This document shows positions 1 to 9,284 of a stretch of 64,000 bases of DNA, in pieces. The position numbers were made by a program, and so were the translations under genes. This DNA is from Mycolicibacterium tokaiense. Its GTDB lineage: Bacteria; Actinomycetota; Actinomycetes; Mycobacteriales; Mycobacteriaceae. The stretch spans positions 5,766,001 to 5,830,000 of the forward strand of contig NZ_AP022600.1 in assembly GCF_010725885.1 (NCBI RefSeq), read 5' to 3'. The notes below the pieces were generated by a model. It was given only the letters and a program-made list of their open reading frames with translations. It was not told the origin of the DNA and searched no databases. Within the stretch, counting starts at the first letter, position 1, and each line of letters starts with the position of its first letter.

Positions 1-1
1 C

Positions 2-1060
2 CTCGACATCGGTCAGGTCGGTCTGGCGGTCTCGGGGTTCTACGGCGCCACCGCCGTCACCACCGCGGCGCTGGGTCGGCTGGTGTCCCGTCAGGGCCCG
101 CGCCGCAGCCTGATGGCGGTGATGACGGTCAATGCCGCGGTGCTGGTGATCCTGGGCTTGGCGCAGAACATCTGGGTGATGGCGGCCGCGCTGCTGGCGG
201 GAGGGATGGCCAACGGCGCGGTGCACCCCGCCAGCAACGTGGTGCTCGCGGAGGGTGTGCGGGGGCATCTCGGTCTGGCCCTGGGGATCAAGCAGTCGGC
301 GATGCCGGCCGCCGGGATTGCCGGAGGTCTGGCCGTGCCGGCCATCGCCCTGACGGTGGGCTGGCGGTGGGCTTTTGCCGTCGCCGCCCTGGTGAGCTGC
401 GGGCTGGTCGTGGCAGCGTTCTGTCACCGGCCCGACGCCGGTCCGGCCCGACTCCACGTCGACACCGAAGGTGTGTCCGGTGCAGCGTTTCCGCTGCGGC
501 TCCTCAGCCTCGGCGTCTGTTGCGGAGCGGCCGCCGGGACCTCGTTGACGGTGCTGCTGATCTCCGGCACCGTGGCCTCGGGCATGCTGGCGCCCGGGCA
601 GGCCGGCCTGCTGGCCGCAGGCTGCGGCACCCTGGCCGTGCTCGCGCGCATCGGCCTCGGCCGGTACGGCGACCGCCGCCCGCAGCGTGATCCGACGGTG
701 AACGCCGTTGCCCTGCTGTTCCTCTGCTGCGTCGGCGGTGCCCTGATGGCAACGGGGTGGCCTCCGCTGTTCGTTCTCGGCGCGACGCTGGCAGCGGGAC
801 TGGGATTCGGGTGGACTGGGCTGGTCCATCTGGCCACCATGCGCGCACACGCCGACGACCCCGCCCGCGCCACCGGAACCCTGATGACGGGCTTTGCCAC
901 CGGATCGTTCCTGGGCCCGCTGGTAGTGGCGCAGGTGGCCTCGCAGTGGGGCTACCGGCCCGTGTGGATCAGCGTCGCGGCACTGGCGTTGATCAGCGCG
1001 CTGGCGCTGGCGGCCGTAATTCGCAGTGGCCGGCGCAGCCTGGCGCGCACTGCGGGTTAA
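2..1060 (+). CDS. MFS transporter, 5' end outside window
   Basis: The frame is open from the left edge to the TAA at 1058-1060, giving about 352 visible residues, so the start lies upstream. Ten or eleven hydrophobic helices can be traced, fitting helices 2-12 of a twelve-helix major facilitator. Two motif-A-like loops (G-R-L-V-S-R-Q-G-P-R-R near the start and G-R-Y-G-D-R-R after the central loop) mark the two six-helix halves. It would be a cytoplasmic-membrane secondary transporter. Nothing seen fixes the substrate. Its last four bases overlap the end of the convergent HNH gene. Confidence 0.85.
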   Translation, partial: LDIGQVGLAVSGFYGATAVTTAALGRLVSRQGPRRSLMAVMTVNAAVLVILGLAQNIWVMAAALLAGGMANGAVHPASNVVLAEGVRGHLGLALGIKQSAMPAAGIAGGLAVPAIALTVGWRWAFAVAALVSCGLVVAAFCHRPDAGPARLHVDTEGVSGAAFPLRLLSLGVCCGAAAGTSLTVLLISGTVASGMLAPGQAGLLAAGCGTLAVLARIGLGRYGDRRPQRDPTVNAVALLFLCCVGGALMATGWPPLFVLGATLAAGLGFGWTGLVHLATMRAHADDPARATGTLMTGFATGSFLGPLVVAQVASQWGYRPVWISVAALALISALALAAVIRSGRRSLARTAG

Positions 1061-2436
1061 GGGTCGTCGCCGGGGTCGATGATCCGTTCCGGGTGGTGGA
1101 GGTTGTTGGTGCGGGACTGGCCGCAGTCGAGGTGTGGCGGCGGGATCCACTCGGTGACACCATCCTCGGGGCGGTTTCTTGTGGTCCATCCGGTGGTCTC
1201 CACCATCCGATTGTTCGGCCCGCACGCCAACGTCAGGTCCTCGATGTCGGTGCGCCCACCGTCCTTCCAATCCTGATTGGCGTGATGCACCTGGGAACGG
1301 TAGGCGCTGGCGGTGCAGCCGGGCATCGTGCAGCCCCGGTGCTTCGCGAGCAGCATCAACCGCTGGGCGAGGGTGGCGGTCCGGCGGGCCCGGCCCAGAT
1401 GCAGCGGTAGCCCTTTGCCGTCGAACAGCGCCAGCCATGGGCGGGAGTGGGCGGCGAACTTCAGCACATCGGCGATCGGCAGCAGCGTGCCGCCGGCGGT
1501 CAGCCCGTGGCCGGTGCCCTTCTCCAGATCGGTCAGACTCACCGTGATCACCACGTTCGCCGGTAATCCGTTGACGGTCCCCGTCGGCTGCGTGGTGAGC
1601 AGGCGTTGGCACAACGCCAGCAGCGCGTCGTGATTCCGCTTGCCCGTGGTGCGGGTGTCGTTGCGTATCTGCTCTTCTGTGGGTTCACCGTCAAGGCAGG
1701 GGTTCTCATCAGCCGGGTTGCACATCCCCGGGGCGGCGTTGCGCTCCAGCAACGGCTCCAGAGTCGCCCAGGCCTCCGGGGTCAACAAGCCTTCGAAGGG
1801 CCGCATCCCGTCGGGGCGTTGCTTGCCGACCCGGATGTAGGCCAGGGCTTGACGGTCCTCATCGGAGAGCTCCCCGTCCTGGTTCAGCAGATAGAGCATG
1901 TGCGCTGCGGCTGTGCGGAACGCCTCAGGCCCCAGCTCACAGGCATGCTGGGCCAACTTGGCCTCGGCGTTGGCCCGGGTCTGAAAATCCACCGCCAACG
2001 GCAGCTTGCTGAAGAACCACCGCAGATGCTTGATGTGCTCGGCGCCGATCAACCCCTGCGCCTGACCGCGCGCGAACGTCGGCATGGAGGGTGCCAGCGG
2101 TTCACCGGTCAGCGAGGTCCGCGGCCCCAACAACGCCGCCTCATCCAACCGGCGGCGCGCCTCCGAGGTGGAGATCCGCAGCCGCTGCGACAGCACTGCC
2201 GCGTAATTCTTGGCACCCAAGGCCACCGGTGAACTCTGAGACGTGATCCGCTGATACACCCGATGATCGAGCACCGGCTGCGCGCGGTGCACGGCTTCGC
2301 GGCGCTGCTGCACATTCAACAACTCGGCATCGGAGAACGCGTCGATGGACAGCCGATTCATCCGGGCGGTCAGTTCTTCGATCTGCGCCAGGGCAGCCAG
2401 CATCGCCTCTCGGTCTGCGACTGCCGATCTGCCCAT
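1057..2436 (-). CDS. DUF222/HNH endonuclease family protein (13E12 repeat type)
   Basis: 459 residues. A long helical DUF222 region is followed by a C-terminal HNH domain with the zinc-type pattern CTMPGC, then S-Q-V-H-H and a downstream A-C-G-x-N-N-R. These proteins occur in many copies in mycobacteria, and their role as nucleases is predicted only. The start at 2436 (MGRSAVADRE) is chosen over the longer frame to 2550 because the upstream residues look non-coding and an SOS-box-like sequence lies directly before this ATG. In M. tuberculosis some 13E12 genes are LexA-regulated, as I recall. The 3' end overlaps the MFS gene tail to tail. Confidence 0.85.
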   Translation of the reverse strand: MGRSAVADREAMLAALAQIEELTARMNRLSIDAFSDAELLNVQQRREAVHRAQPVLDHRVYQRITSQSSPVALGAKNYAAVLSQRLRISTSEARRRLDEAALLGPRTSLTGEPLAPSMPTFARGQAQGLIGAEHIKHLRWFFSKLPLAVDFQTRANAEAKLAQHACELGPEAFRTAAAHMLYLLNQDGELSDEDRQALAYIRVGKQRPDGMRPFEGLLTPEAWATLEPLLERNAAPGMCNPADENPCLDGEPTEEQIRNDTRTTGKRNHDALLALCQRLLTTQPTGTVNGLPANVVITVSLTDLEKGTGHGLTAGGTLLPIADVLKFAAHSRPWLALFDGKGLPLHLGRARRTATLAQRLMLLAKHRGCTMPGCTASAYRSQVHHANQDWKDGGRTDIEDLTLACGPNNRMVETTGWTTRNRPEDGVTEWIPPPHLDCGQSRTNNLHHPERIIDPGDDP

Positions 2437-2439
2437 GCC

Positions 2440-2455
2440 TCGAACATATAGGCGA
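2440..2455 (-). promoter_or_regulatory. Half-conserved mycobacterial SOS (LexA) box
   Basis: On the minus strand the sequence reads TCGCCTATATGTTCGA. The consensus is TCGAAC-N4-GTTCGA, so one half is perfect and the other carries three mismatches, with the usual ATAT centre. It ends three bases before the HNH gene start, over the ribosome-binding region. LexA binding would need a test. Confidence 0.45.
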
Positions 2456-2559
2456 CCACCGACATTTAGATTGAGTGAGTGCTCGCGGACAGCCAGGCTA
2501 CCGACTGGAACCTTCTGGGATTCCTGATTTCTGAGTGGCTGTCGCGGCACAACCTGCGC

Positions 2560-2682
2560 GATTCTGGTGTCCCTGTTCGGGAACTTGGAGCCGACTGATG
2601 GTTGGACTCCTGCTTATGGAATGTCTGGGCTATGCCAGCCTCGATCGCAGGTTAACCACCCACTTGATCGAAAGGACATGGC
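2560..2682 (+). ncRNA. Candidate IS110 bridge RNA region
   Basis: IS110-group elements make a structured bridge RNA from the left non-coding end, upstream of the transposase. Here the left flank holds a hairpin at 2587-2610: GGAGCCGAC pairs with GTTGG-A-CTCC around a five-base loop, with one G-U pair and one bulged A. Position and structure suit a bridge RNA loop. The target- and donor-guide segments were not identified. Confidence 0.3.
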
Positions 2683-4081
2683 ATGGAACTGATCCTAGGC
2701 ATTGATGTCGCCTGCAGGGCTGCTCATCAAGCGTCCCTGGCGCGCCCTGACGGGACCTTCGTCTGGACAGGTCGGCGATTCTTCACTCGCCCCGATGAAC
2801 TCGAGAAGCTCTGGACCGCTTGCGGACTAAAGAAGCGCGACACCGTACGCATCATCATGGAACCCACCCGCAACGCCTGGGCGCCGTTGGCATCGTGGTT
2901 CCGCCACCGAGGTGCACGAGTGTCCATGGTTCCCACGACGCAATCTGCCGATCTACGAGCCTATTACTCCAAACACGCCAAAAACGACCACCTCGACTCC
3001 AAAATGCTGGCCCGGCTGCCACTCCTGCACCCCGAAGGATTGCGCGATCACACCGGCGGCGGCCCGGCTGAGCCACTGCGCCGGATCGTCAAAATCCGAT
3101 CATCCATCGTCAAACGCCGCACCGCGGTCTTTCAACGCCTCGATGCCCAACTGGAGTTGCTCGGCCCGGCCTGGTACGACGCCTTGAGTGCCCGATTCGG
3201 CAAGACCGCCCTAGAACTGCTGGCCCGCTACGCCGATCCCAACACAGTGATCCGCCTCGGACATGCACGGCTGACCCGATTCCTGATCCGCCACTCCCGC
3301 GGCGCCTGGCGTGAAACCTACGCCACCGCGATCCTCGCTGCAGCTCGGGAATCGTTGCAGCTGTGGGGCTCTGGCGACGACGCGCGCATCGATTTCGCCG
3401 AGTTGGCCGCCGATATCGCCGTAGAAGCCGAACAAGCCCTTGCGTTGACCGAACAAATCGACGACCTCGATGAACGAGCCGCCAACCTCTACGCCGAAGC
3501 CGACCCCAACGGCATCATCGCCTCCGCGCCCGGCGTCGGTCCGATCATTGGCGCCGTCATCGCCGGCCGTCTCGGGACCCCACCGATTCCACTCGTTAGC
3601 TGCCATCCGCGCCTACTCCGGGCTGATTCCCAAGCTCAACCAGTCCGGGCAAACCCATCAACAGACCGGATTGACCAAGGCCGGCGATCCGCTGCTGCGG
3701 GAAGCGCTCTTCGCCGCCGCCGATCATGCCCGCAAGACCGATCCCCAGTTGGCCGCCAAGTACAAACGGCTCATGCAAACCGAGCGTCATCATGACTCAG
3801 CGCTCTGCCACATCGCCACCATACTGCTGACCCGTATCGCCACCTGCCTCCGCACAGGTCAGCCCTACAAAATGCGGGATATCGACGGCCGACCCATCCA
3901 CGCTGACGAAGGCCGAAAATTGGTCACCGCCCACCACCGCGTCGACCAGAAGATTCGAGTCAAGGCCGCCGACACCCGCCGCACACAGCGACTCAAAGGA
4001 AGGACGGGCCGGGGACAACAGGAGTCGCCAAGCGCTCCAATCCACCGGCCCGTCAACCACAGTCTAGAAGCCGCCTCATGA
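2683..4081 (+). pseudogene. IS110-family transposase, frameshifted
   Basis: The first frame (ATG 2683) encodes the RuvC-like DEDD domain: D8 in GIDVA, E60 in MEPTRNAW, D102 and D105 in KNDHLD. It stays similar to the family up to RLG at about 3576. The family sequence then continues one frame over (H-R-F-H-S-L-A-A-I-R-A-Y-S-G-L-I-P) to 4081, including the N-Q-S-G serine of the C-terminal Tnp domain. Restoring one G in the run at 3574-3576 joins the frames as RLGDPHRF, so a single-base deletion is the simplest explanation. As written, the frame-one product ends at 3795 without the catalytic serine. Confidence 0.8.
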
Positions 4082-4166
4082 CTTGACATCGCTTAGGAAC
4101 TCAAAAATCCGCGTGATGTTACACGCGATACTCAAGTGGTACAGGTGTTTTCGATCCCTGCCGCGC

Positions 4167-4787
4167 TCAGCCCCGGCGCCGCAGCACCATCACATTGTCA
4201 GCGATCCGGGCCTGCTGCCCATCGGGCCCGGTGGCGTCGCGCATCGCCGCCTCGGCGCGCACCACCTCCCAGTCGGACTCCGGCAGCGCCAATCCGGCCA
4301 GCACCTCCTGCACCGAAGCGAAGTGGTGATCCTGGTGGCGGTGCCCCGACCAGGGCGGCGCCTCACAATGATCGACGAGCAGGAACAGCCCGCCGGGCGC
4401 AACGGCTGCTGCGGCACGCCGCAGCAGCGTGTAGCGGTCCCACTCCACCGGCGACTGCAGGAACTGCGCGGACACCAGGTCGAACTCGCCGTCGGGGAAG
4501 CTGCGGGTCAGGTCATGGTGCTGGAAGTCGATGCGAGAAGCCAACTCTCCGGCATCCTCGGCAGCCCGCCGCAGCGCCTCATCGGAGATGTCCACGGCCG
4601 TGACCTGCCAGTCCCGCGAGGCCAGCCACTTGGCGTCACCGCCTTCGCCGCAACCCAGGTCCAGCGCCCGCCCCGGCGGCAGCGCGTCCGCCACCTCGAC
4701 CAGCCGCACATTGGCCGCGCCGCTCCAGCGTCGGGCCGACTCGCGGTACATGGTGTTCCAGAGTTCCTGTGTCTCGGCACTGTTCAT
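4167..4787 (-). CDS. Class I SAM-dependent methyltransferase (TehB/TPMT-like)
   Basis: 206 residues with a SAM-binding motif I (L-D-L-G-C-G-E-G-G-D-A), an acidic end to strand 2 (VTAVDIS) and a later V-A-P-G-G-L motif. The N-terminal W-N-x-M-Y-R-E layout resembles TehB and thiopurine-methyltransferase-like enzymes that methylate S, Se or Te compounds. The substrate is not shown by the sequence. Its ATG overlaps the stop of the upstream flavoprotein gene by ATGA, so the two are translationally coupled. Pairing with a CxxC flavoenzyme suggests, as inference, thiol or metalloid detoxification. Confidence 0.8.
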   Translation of the reverse strand: MNSAETQELWNTMYRESARRWSGAANVRLVEVADALPPGRALDLGCGEGGDAKWLASRDWQVTAVDISDEALRRAAEDAGELASRIDFQHHDLTRSFPDGEFDLVSAQFLQSPVEWDRYTLLRRAAAAVAPGGLFLLVDHCEAPPWSGHRHQDHHFASVQEVLAGLALPESDWEVVRAEAAMRDATGPDGQQARIADNVMVLRRRG

Positions 4788-5728
4788 CGTGCGTCTCCTC
4801 GTGGGGGTATCGGAAGTCCGACGTCTTCGGACATCAGTGTCTGCATGATCGCTGCGCCGGCCAGTGCCCCTGCGGCCACTGCGGCGGCCACCTGCGGCAT
4901 CTGGGTGCTCACGTCGCCGGCGGCGAAGACGCCGGGAATACTGGTGCGGCAGAACGCGTCCACCTTCACCGCGTCCACAACAGCGGGACCCGGCTCAGTG
5001 AACTCCACGCCCAGCTGCTGCGCCAGCGCCGAGCGCTGGTGCAGGGTGGTCGACACCAGCAGCCCACCCCGCAGCAGGCGCTCGTCGTCATCGAACACCA
5101 CCGCCTTCAAGCGTCCGTCCGCGCCGTCGAGGCGCACGATCCGGCGTTCGTCCACGGACACCTTGGCCGCCGAGAGCAGAACCTGTTGTGCGGCATCCAG
5201 TTCGGCGCGGCCATTGGTCAGCAGCACCACGTCGTCGCTCCAGCCGCGCAGCAGCAGGGCCATGTGCACGGCGCGATCGCCGTTGGCGCACACCGCCAGC
5301 GGCCGGTCGCGGACCTCCCAGCCGTGGCAGAACGGGCAGTGGAACACCGAGTCACCCCACAGCTCCGCAGCGCCGGGCAGGTCGGCGGGCCGATAGTCCA
5401 TGCCGGTGGCCAGCAGCACGGTGCGGGTGCTGATCTCGGCGCCGTCGTCCAGCCGCGTCACGAACCCGCCGGCCACGGCAGTGGCGTCCACCACGGTCCC
5501 GTCCCGCACCTCCACCGTGGGGTAAGCCGTCAACTCCGCGCGGCCGTCTTCGTACAACTGCGCCGGCGCTCGCCCGTCGTGGCCCAGCAACCCGCCGATC
5601 CCGTGGGCCGCCCGGTTGCTCTGCCGGCCGGCGTCTACCACCACCACCCGGCGGCGGGCCCGGCCCAGCACCAGTGCGGCGCTCAGTCCGGCAGCCCCGC
5701 CGCCGACGATCACACAATCAACATCCAT
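4784..5728 (-). CDS. FAD-dependent CxxC oxidoreductase (thioredoxin-reductase-like, possibly GliT/HlmI type)
   Basis: 314 residues from MDVDCV. The longer frame to 5776 overlaps the divergent regulator and adds a poor N-terminus. An FAD Rossmann motif G-G-G-A-A-G-L is at residues 9-15, a second FAD motif (L-L-A-T-G-M) lies near 105-110, and the redox pair CPFC is at 131-134. The usual NADPH-binding GGGDSA of thioredoxin reductases is replaced by CANGDRA (147-153), and the following A-L-L-L-R-G-W-S-D-D-V resembles dithiol oxidases that use oxygen rather than NADPH. It is first in an operon with the methyltransferase and divergent from an XRE-cupin gene. Confidence 0.75.
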   Translation of the reverse strand: MDVDCVIVGGGAAGLSAALVLGRARRRVVVVDAGRQSNRAAHGIGGLLGHDGRAPAQLYEDGRAELTAYPTVEVRDGTVVDATAVAGGFVTRLDDGAEISTRTVLLATGMDYRPADLPGAAELWGDSVFHCPFCHGWEVRDRPLAVCANGDRAVHMALLLRGWSDDVVLLTNGRAELDAAQQVLLSAAKVSVDERRIVRLDGADGRLKAVVFDDDERLLRGGLLVSTTLHQRSALAQQLGVEFTEPGPAVVDAVKVDAFCRTSIPGVFAAGDVSTQMPQVAAAVAAGALAGAAIMQTLMSEDVGLPIPPRGDAR

Positions 5729-5774
5729 GACTCGAGCTTGCCCACGCAGGACAAAAATGCCAAGGTGATTTGCC

Positions 5775-6347
5775 ATGGAGGCAAAAGAACCGGATGTGGA
5801 TGCCCTGGTGCGCCGTCGGCTCCGGGAACTGCGGGTCCGCCAGGGCCTGACCTTGGACGACGTGTCCCGCCGCGCTCAGATCGACGTCTCGACGTTGAGC
5901 CGGCTGGAATCCGGCAAGCGGCGCCTGGCACTCGACCACCTTCCCCGCCTGGCGGCCGCGCTCTCGGTGAGCACCGACGACCTGCTGCGCGAACCCGAGT
6001 TACCGGACCCGCGGGTGCGGGGCGCCTCGCAGACCCACAACCAGGTGACCTTCTGGCCGCTCACCCGCCACGGCCCGGCAGGCGGACTGCATGCGTTCAA
6101 GATCCGCGTCGACCCCCAGCGCAACACCCCGCCATCGGAGTTCCCAGTCCATGAAGGTCAGGACTGGATGTATGTGCTGTCCGGCAAGATGCGGCTGATC
6201 CTGGGTGACCGGGACTTCACCATCGAACCCGGTGAGGCCGTGGAGTTCACCACGTGGACACCGCACTGGTTCGGTGCGGTCGACGAGCCCGTCGAGGCCA
6301 TCATGATCTTCGGCGCCCAAGGCGAGCGACTGCACCTGCACACTTAG
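5775..6347 (+). CDS. XRE-family regulator with C-terminal cupin
   Basis: 190 residues. Residues about 10-65 form a lambda-repressor-like helix-turn-helix (R-R-R-L-R-E-L-R-V-R-Q-G-L-T-L ... STLSRLESGKRR). The C-terminal half is a cupin barrel with the pattern H-E-G-Q-D-W-M-Y-V-L-S-G and a later G-E-A-V-E-F. Such proteins are one-component regulators sensing a small ligand in the cupin. The ATG is 46 bases from the start of the divergent flavoprotein gene, so it probably controls that operon and itself. The ligand is unknown. Confidence 0.8.
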   Translation: MEAKEPDVDALVRRRLRELRVRQGLTLDDVSRRAQIDVSTLSRLESGKRRLALDHLPRLAAALSVSTDDLLREPELPDPRVRGASQTHNQVTFWPLTRHGPAGGLHAFKIRVDPQRNTPPSEFPVHEGQDWMYVLSGKMRLILGDRDFTIEPGEAVEFTTWTPHWFGAVDEPVEAIMIFGAQGERLHLHT

Positions 6348-7411
6348 AGGTGCGAGGTCTGGTTCACCAGCCGCACCGACGCCCCGCCGTCGGGGTAGAA
6401 CTCGGCGATCGACAACGAGGCCAGGTCCAGGTGCAACCGGTAGAGAATGCCGGGGCCGGCGTCGAGCGCCATCCGCAGCATCGTCTTGATGGGCGTCACG
6501 TGCGAGACCACCAACACCGTCTCACCGGCATGCTCGGTCAGGATTCGGTTGCGGGCCTGGCGGATTCGGCGGGCAACAGTGTCGAAGCTCTCACCACCCG
6601 GTGGGTCGACGCTGGTATCGCGTAACCATCGCCCGTGCAGCTCGGGATCCGATGTCGAGGCCTCCGAGAACGTGAGCCCCTCCCACCCACCGAAGTCGGT
6701 TTCGATCAGATCGTCGTCCACGGTCACGTCGAGCCCCAGCACCTTGGCGGCTGCGGCCGCGGTGTCGTACGCGCGCTGCAACGGTGAGGTGTACACCGCC
6801 GAAATCCCGTCGATGCCACCGATATGCGCCGCGGCAGCGCTCGCCTGACGCTGGCCCAGCTCGGTCAGCGGCGGATTGCCGCGCCCGGAGTAGCGCCGCT
6901 CCACCGAGAGTTCGGTCTGACCGTGGCGTAGCAGCAGCATCCGCGTCGGCGCACCGCGGGCACCGGTCCACCCCGCCGGATTGGTGGCCACTTCCACCGA
7001 TTCGGTCGTTGCTGCGGCGTCCATCGCCTCGTTGGCCAGACGGTCGGCGTGCGAGTTCTGCGCACGCGGAATCCACCGGTAACTGATGGCGTCGAACTGC
7101 CGGGCCAACTCCTGGGCCTGCTCGAACAGCACAGCCAGATCGGGGTTCTTGACCTTCCACCGGCCCGACATCTGCTCCACCACCAGCTTGGAGTCCATGG
7201 CGACCGCCGCCTCGGAGGCCCCCGCTGCCAGCGCCTCGGTCAACCCCGCGATGAGGCCGCGGTACTCGGCGACATTGTTGGTGGCCGTGCCGATCGACTG
7301 CTTGGCCTCCGCCAACACCGCCCCGCGATCGGCGGAGAAAACGACCGCGCCGTACCCCGCCGGGCCCGGGTTACCCCGCGATCCCCCGTCGGCCTCGACC
7401 AGAACTTTCAC
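6344..7411 (-). CDS. Bifunctional RNase H / histidine phosphatase (Rv2228c-type)
   Basis: 355 residues. The N-terminal RNase HI domain begins [14 protein letters not shown] and has the acidic residues in E-A-D-G-G-S, N-N-V-A-E-Y-R-G and A-M-D-S-K-L. After a short linker, a histidine phosphatase domain starts with L-L-R-H-G-Q-T-E and has a second histidine in V-V-S-H-V-T-P. In M. tuberculosis the homologous fusion degrades RNA:DNA hybrids and its phosphatase half acts in cobalamin synthesis (CobC-type), as I recall. The start overlaps the end of the zinc-ribbon gene by four bases, so this is an operon with genes up to 9241. Confidence 0.9.
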   Translation of the reverse strand: MKVLVEADGGSRGNPGPAGYGAVVFSADRGAVLAEAKQSIGTATNNVAEYRGLIAGLTEALAAGASEAAVAMDSKLVVEQMSGRWKVKNPDLAVLFEQAQELARQFDAISYRWIPRAQNSHADRLANEAMDAAATTESVEVATNPAGWTGARGAPTRMLLLRHGQTELSVERRYSGRGNPPLTELGQRQASAAAAHIGGIDGISAVYTSPLQRAYDTAAAAAKVLGLDVTVDDDLIETDFGGWEGLTFSEASTSDPELHGRWLRDTSVDPPGGESFDTVARRIRQARNRILTEHAGETVLVVSHVTPIKTMLRMALDAGPGILYRLHLDLASLSIAEFYPDGGASVRLVNQTSHL

Positions 7412-8127
7412 GAACCGAAACCCTTACTGCGCAACAGAATTGCACCACACTCCGGGCACCGCACCACATCGTCCTCGGCGGCGGCGGCAATACGCGCAGA
7501 CTCGCCACGGTCGATCTCGATTCGGCAGGCGCCACACCGGCGGCCCTGCAGCACCCCGGCTCCCGCCTTCTGGTAGAGCGCCACCAACTCCGCATCGAGG
7601 CTGTCCACCAACGCGATTCGGCGCTGGCCGGCCACCGTGCGGCTCTGCTCGATCTCGGCCAGCGCAGCATCGCGGTCGGACAGCGCGTGCGCGACGTCGG
7701 CCCCCAGTCGGTCGATCTGCTCCTGCTCACCGGACTGCTGGGCCACCAACTCCTCGCGGCGCTCCATCACCTCCAGCAGCGAGTCCTCCAGCGACGCCTG
7801 CCGCCGCTCCAGGGTCTCGAGTTCGTGCTGGAGCTCGGAGAGCTGTTTGGGATTCACCGATCCCGAGTCCATCAGTGAGCGGTCGCGGTCTTCTCGCTGG
7901 CGCACCCCGTCGATCTCGGTCTCCAAGCGGGCTGCCTGTCCGTCGAGGTCGTCGACGGAGATCTGCAGCACGGCCACCCGGTCAGCAGCGGCACGCTGCT
8001 CGGCCTGAAGCTCATCGAGGCGCTTCTGCTCGGCCAAAGTCTTGGCGCGGTGCGCGATCCGGCTCAGATCGGCGTCCAGCTCGGTCAGTTCCAGCAGCAG
8101 ACGCTGTTGCGCGCTATCGGCTTTCAT
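7408..8127 (-). CDS. C4-type zinc-ribbon coiled-coil protein (Rv2229c-type)
   Basis: 239 residues starting MKADSAQQ. A longer frame to 8187 would run far into the upstream gene. Most of the protein is a long antiparallel coiled coil rich in Glu, Arg and Leu. The C-terminus has two cysteine pairs (C-G-A-C and C-P-E-C) forming a zinc ribbon. The family is widespread in actinobacteria and predicted to bind nucleic acid or proteins. The role is not established. It overlaps the Nif3-like gene by 14 bases and RNase H by four, a tightly packed operon. Confidence 0.85.
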   Translation of the reverse strand: MKADSAQQRLLLELTELDADLSRIAHRAKTLAEQKRLDELQAEQRAAADRVAVLQISVDDLDGQAARLETEIDGVRQREDRDRSLMDSGSVNPKQLSELQHELETLERRQASLEDSLLEVMERREELVAQQSGEQEQIDRLGADVAHALSDRDAALAEIEQSRTVAGQRRIALVDSLDAELVALYQKAGAGVLQGRRCGACRIEIDRGESARIAAAAEDDVVRCPECGAILLRSKGFGS

Positions 8128-9241
8128 CACTCTCCACATTCCACGGGTCGGTGCGGATCTCACTGACCCGCACCGGCAGTCGGCCACCGAAGTGGCTGGT
8201 CAACAGGGCCGCAGCCTGGTGGCACCAGGGCTGTTCACTGGCCCAGTGCGCTACGTCGACAAGCGCCACCGGCGAACCCCGCCGGTACTCGTCGGCCGGG
8301 TGGTGTCGCAGGTCGGCGGTCACGTAGGCCTGCACCCCGGCGTTGTCCACCGCATCCAGCAGCGAGTCACCGGCCCCGCCGCACAGCGCCACCCGCGAGA
8401 TCAGCGCTTCGGGGTCACCCGAGGCGCGCACGCCCCAGGAGGTGGCCGGCAGCCGTCGTCGCACCCGTGCCACGAACGCCGAGAGCGGTTCGGGCTCGGG
8501 CAGTGCCGCCACCCGCCCAATCCCCACGTCCGACGGCAGCGGCGCCAGCGCCAGCACGTCGAACGCCGGCTCCTCGTAAGGATGCGCCGCCCGCAGCGCG
8601 GCCAGCACCCGGGTACGCAGGCGTGCCGGCGCGATCACCTCCACCCGGTCCTCGACCACCCGCTCCAGGGCGCCGGGGGCACCGATCATCGGAGTGGCGG
8701 CCGCGCCCGGCAGGAACTGTCCGGCGCCCGTCACCGACCAGCTGCACTGGGAGTAGTCACCGATCCGGCCGGCGCCGGCGTCGAACAGCGCCGCGCGCAC
8801 CGCGTCGGTGTGCTCGACGGGAACGAACGTCACCCACTTGTCCAGCTCCGCGGCCGACTCGGGGTCGAGCACGCGGGTGACCGTCAGCCCCAGCGCGTCG
8901 GCCAGCGCATCCGACACCCCGGGCGCGGCGGCGTCGGCGTTGGTGTGCGCGGTGAACAGCGCCGACCCGGCCCGCAGCAGGCGGTGCACCAGGGCACCCT
9001 TGGGGGTGTCGGCGGACACGGTGTCCACCCCGCGCAGCAGCAGGGGGTGATGCGCCAGCAGGAAGCCCCCGGCGGGTGAGTCTGCGACCACGGCCGCGGT
9101 GACGTCGACCGTCACTGTCGCCGAGGTCACCGTCTCGTCGGGGTCACCGCAGACCAGGCCCACGGAGTCCCACGAATGCGCAAGGTGGCGGGGGTAGGCA
9201 GCATCGAGCACCTCGATGACCTCACCCACGCGCGCACTCAC
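8114..9241 (-). CDS. Nif3-like dinuclear metal-centre protein (Rv2230c-type)
   Basis: About 375 residues. NIF3 signatures are clear: the start region [31 protein letters not shown] near the middle, and H-P-A-D-E-Y ... V-D-V-A-H-W-A-S-E near the end, which supply metal ligands. An inserted PII-like domain lies between the halves. The family is a toroidal hexamer, sometimes assigned as a GTP cyclohydrolase type, but its real reaction is unsettled. The GTG at 9241 fits homologues. An ATG at 9268 is also in frame and neither has a convincing ribosome site. Confidence 0.85.
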   Translation of the reverse strand: MSARVGEVIEVLDAAYPRHLAHSWDSVGLVCGDPDETVTSATVTVDVTAAVVADSPAGGFLLAHHPLLLRGVDTVSADTPKGALVHRLLRAGSALFTAHTNADAAAPGVSDALADALGLTVTRVLDPESAAELDKWVTFVPVEHTDAVRAALFDAGAGRIGDYSQCSWSVTGAGQFLPGAAATPMIGAPGALERVVEDRVEVIAPARLRTRVLAALRAAHPYEEPAFDVLALAPLPSDVGIGRVAALPEPEPLSAFVARVRRRLPATSWGVRASGDPEALISRVALCGGAGDSLLDAVDNAGVQAYVTADLRHHPADEYRRGSPVALVDVAHWASEQPWCHQAAALLTSHFGGRLPVRVSEIRTDPWNVESDESR

Positions 9242-9284
9242 ACTCAGAAACAGTAGTGGTCGCGGCATCAGGGACAATGGCAGC

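Larger units (their letters stand above)
2560..4110 (+). mobile_element. IS110-family insertion sequence (ends approximate)
   Basis: A DEDD transposase reading frame with a non-coding left flank of over 100 bases, the layout of the IS110 group. IS110 elements usually lack clear terminal inverted repeats and target duplications, so the ends cannot be placed by eye. The coordinates only bracket the transposase, the left hairpin region and a short right flank. The element separates the HNH gene from the methyltransferase operon. Its transposase is frameshifted, so it may be an inactive copy. Confidence 0.6.

Noticed and set aside
3560..3600. Programmed frameshift in the IS110 transposase
   Set aside because: Joining the frames needs a +1 shift, with no slippery A/T heptamer. 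IS110 transposases are normally a single frame. A one-base deletion explains it more simply.
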